The notes beneath the pieces are model-generated. The model did no database searches, had not been told where the DNA came from, and saw nothing but the letters and a program-made list of their open reading frames with translations. This document shows positions 26,453-34,063 of a stretch of 64,000 nucleotides of DNA, one piece after another (positions within the stretch are counted from its first letter, which is position 1; the number at the start of each line of letters is the position of its first letter). The DNA comes from Chersky-840 sp963810195 (GTDB lineage: Bacteria > Actinomycetota > Acidimicrobiia > Acidimicrobiales > UBA8190): the NCBI GenBank assembly GCA_963810195.1, contig CAWEMO010000009.1:115073-179072 (forward strand), in the 5' to 3' direction. Position numbers and translations under genes: made by a program.

Positions 26453-27373
26453 ATGTTGCCCTTGGCCGCCATCGCCATCTTCTTCACCGCCACCGCGCTC
26501 GCCTACGCCGCGGTCCTCAAGGCCGACGAGCGCCTCAGCGTGCGCGCGGCGCGCATCCGGTTGGGCGACTACGAGTCGCCCGCCGTCAAGCGCGAGGAGG
26601 ACCTCAAAGAGCCCTTCGCCGACCGGGTGCTGGCTCCGGCCGCCGCCTCCCTGGTCGGGCTGCTCAAGCGGTTGCTTCCCACCGAGTACGTCGACAAGCT
26701 GCGCCACAAGCTGGTGCTGGCCGGGCGGGGCACCACCGAGGAGGTCGACGAGTTCTTCCTGCTGCGGGTGCTGTCGCTGGTGGCCGTCCCCGTGTTGTGG
26801 CTCGTCGTGGGGACGATGACCTCGCTGTCGGGCAAGACCCTGCTGGCCGTGATCGTGTTCATCGGCGTCGCCGGTGTGCTCGGGCCTGACGCCTGGCTCA
26901 ACCGGGTGGTGGCCGAGCGCCAGCTGTCGATGCGCCGGAAGCTGCCCGACGTGCTCGACCTCCTCACCATCAGCGTCGAGGCCGGCCTCGGCTTCGAGCA
27001 GGCCCTGGCCCGCACGGTCACCATGGTGCCCGGGCCCCTCTCGGAGGAGTTCTCCCGCATGCTGGGCGAGATGCGGGCGGGATCCAGCCGGGCCGACGCC
27101 CTGCACGCCCTCGACGCCCGCACCGGGCTGCCCGAGCTGCGTTCGTTCATCCTGGCCCTGGTCCAGGCCGACACATTCGGCGTCTCGGTGGGCGCGATCC
27201 TGCGCAGCCAGGCGGCCGAGATGCGGGTGCGCCGGCACCAGTTCGCCCAGGAAATGGCCCAGAAGGCGCCCGTCAAGATGCTTTTCCCTATGGTGTTCTG
27301 CATCATGCCTGCACTCTTCGTCGTCATCGCCGGGCCCGCCGTCCTCGGGATCTTCCAGGCCTTCCGCGGCTGA
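26453..27373 (+). CDS. tadC: TadC pilus inner-membrane platform protein
   Basis: 306 residues with an N-terminal helix, a cytoplasmic region, two central helices, the T2SSF domain (LPDVLDLLTISVEAGLGFEQ) and a C-terminal hydrophobic pair (MLFPMVFCIMPALFVVIAGP). It starts one base after the tadB stop and is the last canonical tad gene of the rightward operon. Intact, with normal length for TadC. Confidence 0.93.
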   Translation: MLPLAAIAIFFTATALAYAAVLKADERLSVRAARIRLGDYESPAVKREEDLKEPFADRVLAPAAASLVGLLKRLLPTEYVDKLRHKLVLAGRGTTEEVDEFFLLRVLSLVAVPVLWLVVGTMTSLSGKTLLAVIVFIGVAGVLGPDAWLNRVVAERQLSMRRKLPDVLDLLTISVEAGLGFEQALARTVTMVPGPLSEEFSRMLGEMRAGSSRADALHALDARTGLPELRSFILALVQADTFGVSVGAILRSQAAEMRVRRHQFAQEMAQKAPVKMLFPMVFCIMPALFVVIAGPAVLGIFQAFRG

Positions 27374-27392
27374 CGGCCCACTCCCCCGCGCC

Positions 27393-28836
27393 GTGCGCTC
27401 GCCACGGGCCTCGACCGTCGCCGGCGGTGCCTTCGCCCTCTGGGGCCTCGGCGTCGGGCTCGAGCGCCTTCACGACAACTCATACCTGACCCATGTCGCC
27501 ACGGGCCGGTTCATCCTGGCCCACGGCGTCCCCACCACCGACCCCTACACCTTCACCGCGCACGGCCGGCCCTGGGTGGTCGAGTCGTGGTTGGCCGAGG
27601 TCCTGTACCGGCTGGTCGAGCTGGCCTGGGGGGCGCACGGGCTGCAGGTCATGCACGGCCTGCTGTGCCTGGCGCTGGGCGCGCTGGGGTGGGTGCTGTC
27701 GCGCCCGGCGCGCCAGCTGCTGGGGCGGATCCTCGCCACCGCCGGGCTCCTGGCCGTGGGCACGGGGTACTGGTCGCCGCGGCCCCTGCTCATGGCGCTG
27801 GTGCTGTTCGCCCTCCTCATCGCCATGGTCGAGAACGACACCGGGCCACCGTGGGCGGTGGTGCCGCTCATGTGGCTGTGGGTGCAGGTGCACGGCAGCT
27901 GGCCCTTCGCCCTCGCCTACCTCGTCCTGCGGTTGGCGGGCCGGCGCGCCGACGGGCGCGCCCCTGGGGCGGATCCCGAGGCTCCTCGGGTTGGCGGTGC
28001 TGGGCGCGCTCTTGGGGGCGCTCAACCCCATCGGGTTGCGCCTCGTCGCGTACCCGCTCACCGTGCTCACCCATCACCAGGCCTTCTCCCACATCGCCGA
28101 GTGGCAGTCGCCGAGCTTCTCGGACGCCGTGAACGCGGTGTTCCTGGCCATGGCGCTGTTGGCGGTGATCCTGCTCGTGGCCCGGCGCGGCACGGTCGAG
28201 GACGTCCTCGTCGTCACGCTGTTCACCGGCGCCGCGCTGGCGGCGTCGCGCAACGTGCCGGTCGCCGCCCTGGTCGTGACCCCGGTCCTGGCCCGGGGGC
28301 TGGCCGGACTGGGAACCGTCGACGGCACCGAGCGTGCCGTGGGCGCCACGGTCGGGCTGGTGGCGCTGGGGGCCCTCGGGGTCGCGCTCTGTGCCGGGGC
28401 GGTGCGCCACCCCGCCTACAACCTGAGCGCCTATCCGGTCAGCGAGGTCACCTGGATGCAGGACCACGGCCTGGTGCCGGGCCGGGTGGCCGCCCCCGAC
28501 TACGTCGGGAACTACCTGGAGTGGCGCTACGGGACCCGCGCCAACACGTTCATCGACGACCGGGTGGACATCTTCCCCCAAGCGGTGAACCGGGACTACG
28601 ACGTCCTGCTCGACGGGACGCAGGGATGGCAGACGGTGCTGGCTCGTTACCGGTTCACGGCCGTGCTGTGGCCCCGCAGCGAGCCGCTGGCCTCGCTCGT
28701 GGCCGAGGACCCGGCCTGGTCGGTGCGGATCCTCGACCGCCACTGGGTCGTGGCCGTGCCCGCCCGCCACGCCACCCCGGCCCGCGCCGCCCCGGCCCGC
28801 GCCGCCCCGGCCCGCGCCGCCTCCCCCGCCCGCTGA
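27393..28836 (+). CDS. Glycosyltransferase-like polytopic membrane protein (frameshifted)
   Basis: From GTG 27393 the protein starts with a helix and the LTHVATGRFILAHGVPTTDP motif, seen in a family of about 500-residue membrane proteins resembling PMT/ArnT glycosyltransferases. A one-base insertion near 27965 breaks it; the second part (IPRLLGLAVLGALLGALNPI) runs to 28836. Length is one base over a multiple of 3. The extracytoplasmic C-terminal domain (ANTFIDDRVDIFP, VLWPRSEPLASL) matches the paralogue at 34036-35640. It follows tadC by 19 bp, so envelope or pilin glycosylation is a reasonable guess, not shown. The end has an Ala-Arg-Pro repeat. Confidence 0.72.
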
Positions 28837-28980
28837 GGCCGGCCCGGGCCGCCCGGTCGGCCGGAGGCTCGGAAGTCCCAGGTCAAAGACCGTTTCCGTG
28901 CTCGCCGGGAACCCCCGTGCCGGCGCGGCGTCGGGCGGCGCGGGGTGGATTTGGGGGAAAAATGTCGTCCCCCCCTCAGG

Positions 28981-29001
28981 ATCGTGAGTGGAAATCACGA
29001 T
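28981..29001. promoter_or_regulatory. Inverted repeat upstream of the histidine kinase
   Basis: ATCGTGA-N7-TCACGAT, perfect 7-bp arms, in a locally less GC-rich stretch about 80 bp before the preferred kinase start. The half-site GTGA...TCAC recalls CRP/FNR-type operators, though the spacer is one base longer than usual. It suggests the kinase-regulator pair has its own promoter. Confidence 0.45.
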
Positions 29002-29078
29002 ATGGGAGTGGCCCCTCTTTGCGAATCAGGAGCCGTATCGCAGACAACGCCATCCGGACCAAGGGGGAAACGACCGCA

Positions 29079-30779
29079 GTGGTGCTCGAACCACTTACCG
29101 ACAAGGTGGCGCCCCCCGCGGCCCGCACTTGGCGTGCCCCCTTCGGGTGGCGGAACCTGCGGCCCGCCTCGCCCGAGCACGTGGCCGAGTTCGGCCGCAT
29201 CCTCAGCGCCGTGCGCTGGGTGTCGCTGTCCCTGGCGCTGGCCCTCGGGTTGATCGAGCACCGCGGGCCCCGCGCCGCGGTGGCCGGGGGCGTGCTCGTC
29301 GTCTACACCCTGTGGCGGACGGTGCGACCCATCGGTGGCGAGCAGAGCCGGTGGCAGACCACCACCGCGCTGCTCCTCGAGGTCGCCCTGGGCGTGGCCG
29401 TGGTGGAGGCCACCGGCTTCGCCCGCTCTCCGTTCCTCATCACCTTGGGCGTCGCCACGGTCATCGCCGGGTTCGCCGGCGGCCTGCGCGTCGTCACCGG
29501 CATGGCCGTCATCGCCGGGTTGGCCGTGGCCCTGCCGAGCCTGTTCCTCTCCGGCCAGCAATCCGATGCCAACGAGAGCGTGCAGTTCGCCATCGAGCTC
29601 GTCCTCGTCGGCGTGGCCGGCGGCTTTTCCCGATACCTCGTCGAGGACGCCTATCAGGCCCGCGAGGGCCTGGCCGAGCGCGTCGAGCACCTGTCGGAGG
29701 TCAACGAGATCCTCCTCGACCTCTACCGGGCGACCGAGCGCGAATCCACGCCCCTGCACGTGGACGGTGCGGCCCGGTGGGCCCTCGAGCGTCTCGAGGA
29801 GATGTTCTCCCCCCACGTCGCCGCCGTGGTGCTCCTCGACCCCACCAGCCGCTCCTGGCACGTGGCCGCGGGCAGCGGGGTGCGGACGAGCGCCCCCGAC
29901 GAGCACCCCCTCGAGCTCCCGGCCGCGCTCTACGAGGTGGCCCGGGGAGCGGACGCCGTGACCCTCGACGATCTCGAACAGGGCCTGCACTACCGGTCGC
30001 GCTGGGGGCTCTACGCCCCGATGCGCGCCCGCGACGAGGTGGTGGGCGTGCTGTGCGTGGAAGGGCGCGACCGGCACCCGGCGGGCTCCCACGACAGGCG
30101 TCGCATCGGTCACCTCGCCCGGGCGGCGGCCCTGGGCATCGACAACGCCCGGTGGCTGGAGCGGATCCACACCCTGGGCATGGAACAGGAGCGGACGCGC
30201 CTGGCGCGTGAGCTCCACGACCACATCGGCCAGTCGGTGGTGTACCTCGGTTTTGAGATCGACCGGCTGGTGGAGCTCAACCACGGGCGTGCCGTCCAAG
30301 CCGATCTCATCGACCTGCGCGGCGACCTGCGCGACCTCGTCGAGGAGCTGCGCGACATGCTCGTGGACCTGCGCGTCGACGTCTCCGAGACCCTGGACGT
30401 GGAGGGGGTCCTGCGATCGTTCCTCGAGCGGGTGAACAAGCGTAAGCGGGTCGAGGTCACCCTCGTGGCCGACGCCGACGCCCGCATGTCGCTGCCCGTC
30501 GAGCGCGAGGTCTGGCGCGTGGCGCGCGAGGCGGTCATGAACGCCGAGCGTCACGCCCGTGCGTCGCACGTGGCGATCCTGTGGCTGTGCAACGGCGAGA
30601 GCGCCCTGCTCGAGGTGGCCGACGACGGCGTAGGGCTCCCCGCCGGCAAGACGTCGGGCGAGTCCGGCTACGGGCTCGTCGGCATGCGCGAGCGCGCCGA
30701 TTCCATCGGTGCCCAGCTGGAGATCACCTCGGGGCCCGGCAAGGGCACCACGATCCGAATGAGAATGAAGGCGGCCTGA
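29079..30779 (+). CDS. NarL-type sensor histidine kinase (MASE-like membrane domain, GAF, HisKA_3, HATPase)
   Basis: About 566 residues from GTG 29079, which has AGGGGGAAA upstream; an ATG at 28962 would add 39 poorly conserved residues and place the inverted repeat inside the gene. Layout: five or six helices to about residue 170, a short coiled coil (REGLAERVEHLSEVNEILLD), a GAF-like domain, then the dimerisation box ERTRLARELHDHIGQSVVYL with the phospho-His, and a HATPase with NAERHARAS and DDGVGLP. No periplasmic loop is large, so the membrane part or the GAF may sense. It overlaps its response regulator by one base. Confidence 0.9.
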   Translation: MVLEPLTDKVAPPAARTWRAPFGWRNLRPASPEHVAEFGRILSAVRWVSLSLALALGLIEHRGPRAAVAGGVLVVYTLWRTVRPIGGEQSRWQTTTALLLEVALGVAVVEATGFARSPFLITLGVATVIAGFAGGLRVVTGMAVIAGLAVALPSLFLSGQQSDANESVQFAIELVLVGVAGGFSRYLVEDAYQAREGLAERVEHLSEVNEILLDLYRATERESTPLHVDGAARWALERLEEMFSPHVAAVVLLDPTSRSWHVAAGSGVRTSAPDEHPLELPAALYEVARGADAVTLDDLEQGLHYRSRWGLYAPMRARDEVVGVLCVEGRDRHPAGSHDRRRIGHLARAAALGIDNARWLERIHTLGMEQERTRLARELHDHIGQSVVYLGFEIDRLVELNHGRAVQADLIDLRGDLRDLVEELRDMLVDLRVDVSETLDVEGVLRSFLERVNKRKRVEVTLVADADARMSLPVEREVWRVAREAVMNAERHARASHVAILWLCNGESALLEVADDGVGLPAGKTSGESGYGLVGMRERADSIGAQLEITSGPGKGTTIRMRMKAA

Positions 30780-31432
30780 TGACACGAGTACTGATTGCAG
30801 ACGACCACACCATGGTGCGCGAGGGGCTGCGCTGGGCCCTGGAGCACGCCGGGCTCGACGTGGTGGGAGAGGCGTCCGACGGCGAGGAAGCCGTCGAGAT
30901 GGCCGAGCAGCTCCGTCCCGACGTGGTCCTCATGGACCTGTCGCTCCCGGTGCTGTCGGGGGTGGCGGCCACCAAGCGGATCCGCACGCTCGTGCGGGGC
31001 ACCTCGGTGCTGGTGCTGTCGATGCTCTCCGACGAGACGGCGGTGTCCTCCGCCCTCGACGCCGGCGCCTCGGGGTACCTGGTGAAGGACTGCACGACCA
31101 CCGAGATCGTCGACGCCGTGAACCGTGTGGCCGGCGGCGAGCGGGTCCTGGCCCCCTCGGTGGCGGGCGTGGTGGGCTCGACCCAGCCCAGGACCGCCCC
31201 CTCGACGCGGCCCGCGGCGAACTCCACCCGCCCCCTCATCTCCAAGCGCGAGGAGGAGGTCCTGCGACTGATGGCCACGGGGGTGTCGATCCCCGACGCG
31301 GCGAACCGGCTCTTCATCAGCGTCAAGACCGTGAAGAACCACCTGTCGTCGATCTACCAGAAGCTCGACTCCCACGACCGGGCCCAGGCCGTGCTGAAGG
31401 CCATGCGCATGGGGCTCATCCGGATGGACTGA
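30779..31432 (+). CDS. NarL/LuxR-type response regulator
   Basis: 217 residues. Receiver domain with acidic pocket ADDH, phospho-acceptor Asp in VVLMDLSLP and Lys in YLVKDC; a Pro/Thr linker; LuxR HTH in the last 60 residues (LISKREEEVLRLMATGVSI, KTVKNHLSSIYQKL). All active residues are present. Start ATG overlaps the kinase stop (TGATG). The pair lies between pilus assembly genes and the pilin genes, so regulation of pilus or surface genes is plausible but not shown. Confidence 0.93.
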   Translation: MTRVLIADDHTMVREGLRWALEHAGLDVVGEASDGEEAVEMAEQLRPDVVLMDLSLPVLSGVAATKRIRTLVRGTSVLVLSMLSDETAVSSALDAGASGYLVKDCTTTEIVDAVNRVAGGERVLAPSVAGVVGSTQPRTAPSTRPAANSTRPLISKREEEVLRLMATGVSIPDAANRLFISVKTVKNHLSSIYQKLDSHDRAQAVLKAMRMGLIRMD

Positions 31433-31446
31433 GCGACTCGGCGTCC

Positions 31447-32886
31447 TCAGCCCGTGTAGGTGAACTGATCGCTCGGGTTCAACTGGCTGGTACCGAGATT
31501 CGTCGTGACGGTCACGTCCACGACTCCGGCGGTCCCTTGCACGATGTCGGCAGCGGGTGGAAGTGTCACCGTGATCTGGTTGTTGGAGTCCACGGTCAGG
31601 TTTCTCGTCACGGCAGAGCCAAAGGACACACTGGCGGTGCCGCTGTTGAAGCCGGAACCGGTGATGGTGACAAGGCCGCCTCCACCGGTGGGCCCATGGT
31701 TCGGGCTGACGCCGGTGACCGTCGGTGACGAGATTCCACCGTTGAGCGTGTGGACGATGACCGATCCGCTCGATGTGAAGCCAACGGCCCAGCAAGTCGT
31801 GGACGACACACAGCCGACGCCCTCGAGGTCCGCGCCGTCGGGATTGACGGTCTGATTCGACCACGTACTACCACCATCGATGGAGGCTGTGATCGGCGTC
31901 TCGTACTCATCGCTGTCGAAAACCACCCCGGCGGCGACGCAGTGAAGGGTGTCGAAACACGAGATCGCATTGATATCCGGAGCGTGGCCTCCCGCGATCT
32001 GACTCCCACTCGCCAGTGAGGAGATCGTCCATGTCGCTCCTCCATTGGTGGTGGTGATCTCATACACACTCTGGTTTCCGGAGTTCTGTCCCACAGCCAG
32101 GCACTCCTGAGGAATCGGGCAGGAGATGCCGGTGATGTTGTTCGCTTGGACAAGCTGTGTCTGCCAGCTCTGGCCCCCGTCGTCGGTGGTGGAGATCACA
32201 CCTTGGGTCTCTATCGGAGGAGAGACCGTCATGGAGTAGGTCGCCTGGCCCACGGCCACACAGTCGTTCGAGGTGGTGCAGGTGATGGCATTGAGCTGCG
32301 AACCGATGAGCGCGACCGAGTTGGGAGGCAGAGGGGGCGCGCTCCAAGCGAGGGTGGCCCACGTCGATCCACCGTCCGCCGTCGCGATGATCGTGCTCGT
32401 CCCCCCGATGCCCAAGGCTCCGGTGACCCAACAGTGCTCGGTATCCGTGCACGAGACAGAGGTGAAGTACGCATTTACCGAGGGGATGCTCGCCGCGCTC
32501 CAGGTCGACCCGCCGTCCGTGGTGACGAGCAGCGTGTTGGAGGCACTGAGGTTGGCGCCGCGCCTCTCGCCGCCCACGGCCATGCAATGCAGCACACCCG
32601 CGCACGAGATCGCATTGAGCCCCAGCCCACCGACCCCGTTGGTATCGACCACCCAGCTTCCACCCGCATCGGTGGTCTGCTCCACGAGTGCGTTTCCGGT
32701 GGAGCCGGTTCCCACGGCGATACACGACGCCGCACTGGGGCACGTGATCGCGCTGAGCCATGAGCCGTCGGTGGTGCTGAGTTGCGTATACCACCCAAAA
32801 CAGGCGCTCAATGTAGTTGCGACCAGCAGTAGAGCGAGGGAAAGCTCTATCCGCCGGGCAAGTCTCGTCCGCCACAGACCAACCAT
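31447..32886 (-). CDS. Secreted lipoprotein: beta-propeller (BNR-like) repeats plus IPT/TIG domain
   Basis: 479 residues. The signal peptide ends in a lipobox TTLSAC, so the mature protein is probably a membrane-anchored lipoprotein. Then come about seven repeats of the form 'SxxxGGSTW ... I(S/T)C....CxAVG', each with a Cys pair, like the Ycf48/BNR propellers common in soil actinobacteria. The last 90 residues (PTVTGVSPNHGPTGGGGLVT) are an IPT/TIG Ig-like domain. GC content is lower than its neighbours, a sign of possible acquisition or of Thr/Ser-rich composition. It converges on the response regulator with a 14-bp gap. Function unknown; ligand binding at the cell surface is likely. Confidence 0.82.
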   Translation of the reverse strand: MVGLWRTRLARRIELSLALLLVATTLSACFGWYTQLSTTDGSWLSAITCPSAASCIAVGTGSTGNALVEQTTDAGGSWVVDTNGVGGLGLNAISCAGVLHCMAVGGERRGANLSASNTLLVTTDGGSTWSAASIPSVNAYFTSVSCTDTEHCWVTGALGIGGTSTIIATADGGSTWATLAWSAPPLPPNSVALIGSQLNAITCTTSNDCVAVGQATYSMTVSPPIETQGVISTTDDGGQSWQTQLVQANNITGISCPIPQECLAVGQNSGNQSVYEITTTNGGATWTISSLASGSQIAGGHAPDINAISCFDTLHCVAAGVVFDSDEYETPITASIDGGSTWSNQTVNPDGADLEGVGCVSSTTCWAVGFTSSGSVIVHTLNGGISSPTVTGVSPNHGPTGGGGLVTITGSGFNSGTASVSFGSAVTRNLTVDSNNQITVTLPPAADIVQGTAGVVDVTVTTNLGTSQLNPSDQFTYTG

Positions 32887-33500
32887 GACTCCCCTACCGC
32901 CGCTCTTGATCGGATCGTAATATCCCCGCGCAGATCCTTATCTGCAACCTACGTATTCGGATATTACTCTTTATCGTTCCCAGTGCCGGGAGCAAAGCCT
33001 CGTAGCTCCGCCTCCGCAGTCAGGCTCCCGACGGTGGCGCGATGGCGGAGGGACAGGTCCTGTCACTTTTCTCACTTGGACCTCTTGCAACCCTTCCAAC
33101 TCGAAGCCTCAGACCCGTGCCACCTGGGACCAAGATGGGAAAGATGAGACTGCGCTCGCACGAGCTCGGGACCATCTCGTCGCCCATTCGTGCCAGCCGA
33201 CCGTGTCGGCGAATGGGCGGTCCCATGACGGTGGCGGAACTCCCGTCGGGGAGTCCCTTCCTCGCGCGGGCTGACATCGGAATGTGGCCCCTGTCGAGGG
33301 CGGTGCACGTCTCGGCCCGCACCCCCGCTGACGGCCTCCCGACCGCCGCACCGAGGGGCCCCTCAGGGTGGTCGCGGTAGGTCCCCTGACCCACGTTTTG
33401 GCTGCACAGAGTGACTTTTGGGCCTCCTGACCTATAGCGGAGGGGGCCCAATTCCCCGATAGTGGGACCCAGGTTGGAATGCAAGAAACGAGGGGGAGCC
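32887..33500. other. 614-bp non-coding region before the pilin genes
   Basis: AT-rich around 32910-32985 (probable promoter zone of the lipoprotein), then GC-richer. Short open frames exist on both strands but have no recognisable protein character. It contains a strong hairpin (33181-33219) and a weak promoter-like pair GTGACT-N16-TATAGC (33411-33438) about 60 bp before the first pilin. A structured leader or small RNA is possible. Confidence 0.5.
33181..33219. other. Strong hairpin in the pilin upstream region
   Basis: CGCCCATTCG and CGAATGGGCG form a perfect 10-bp stem, with an inner GCCGA/TCGGC pairing and no U-tract on either strand. It is therefore not an ordinary terminator. It may be a regulatory RNA element or a protein site. 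Confidence 0.55.
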
Positions 33501-33710
33501 GTGAACATTTTCACTCTGGTGCTGCGCGCTATCGACCCGATCCGGGCCACGTGGAACCGCCGGGACGAGCTGGGTGCGAGCTTGGTCGAGTACGCACTGC
33601 TGCTCGCGCTCATCGCCGTCGTGGCGCTGGTGGCGCTGCACTTCCTGGGTGGGGCTGTGTCCAACACGCTCAGCAGCGTTGGCCAGTCCATCAACGCCCC
33701 CAACGGCTGA
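33501..33710 (+). CDS. flp: Flp-type type IVb pilin, copy 1
   Basis: 69 residues from GTG 33501 with AGGGGGAG upstream. A 28-residue basic leader (including DPIRATWNRRDELG) is followed by the processing site G|ASLVEYALLLALIAVVAL. Glu is at +5 and Tyr at +6, the Flp signature, and the tail is short. TadA/B/C would assemble the mature pilin of about 40 residues. The prepilin peptidase is not in this window. The C-terminal 40 residues are identical to copy 2. Confidence 0.92.
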   Translation: MNIFTLVLRAIDPIRATWNRRDELGASLVEYALLLALIAVVALVALHFLGGAVSNTLSSVGQSINAPNG

Positions 33711-33791
33711 TCGCTCCCACGGGAATACGCCGAAACAGCAACAGCTCACTGTCCACTGTTCATTTCTAGACACGTTGAAGGGAGGGAAACC

Positions 33792-34001
33792 GTGAACATC
33801 GTCTCGCTCGTGATGTGCGTGATCGACCCGATCCGCGCCGCGTGGAACCGGAGGGACGAGGTCGGAGCCAGTCTCGTCGAGTACGCGCTGCTTCTCGCCC
33901 TCATCGCTGTCGTTGCACTCGTGGCACTGCACTTCCTCGGTGGCGCTGTGTCCAACACGCTCAGCAGCGTTGGCCAGTCCATCAACGCCCCGAACGGCTG
34001 A
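33792..34001 (+). CDS. flp: Flp-type type IVb pilin, copy 2
   Basis: 69 residues from GTG 33792 with GGAGGG upstream. It differs from copy 1 only in the leader (MNIVSLVMCVIDPIRAAWN, DEV for DEL). The mature pilin is identical, so the pair is a recent tandem duplication that probably raises pilin dose. 81 bp separate the copies and no terminator lies between, so one transcript can carry both. A strong hairpin terminator follows. Confidence 0.92.
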   Translation: MNIVSLVMCVIDPIRAAWNRRDEVGASLVEYALLLALIAVVALVALHFLGGAVSNTLSSVGQSINAPNG

Positions 34002-34029
34002 TCACCTGAAGGGGAAGAGTCGGACCAGC

Positions 34030-34063
34030 AACGGCTCAGCTCGGTGATCCGAGCTGAGCCGTT
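34030..34063. terminator. Bidirectional hairpin terminator
   Basis: A 15-bp perfect stem (34030-34044 with 34049-34063) and a TGAT loop, flanked by short A and T runs. It ends the pilin transcript and, on the minus strand, contains the stop codon of the membrane glycosyltransferase-like gene in its stem. Confidence 0.85.

Noticed and set aside
26874..30779. Single 1301-residue open frame across tadC, glycosyltransferase and kinase
   Set aside because: It joins parts of three unrelated genes because a one-base insertion near 27965 removed a stop; only the part after 28960 is a true product in this frame.
33020..33703. Coding genes in the 614-bp region before the pilins
   Set aside because: Both-strand frames lack conserved motifs and natural ribosome sites, and one runs antisense through the pilin.
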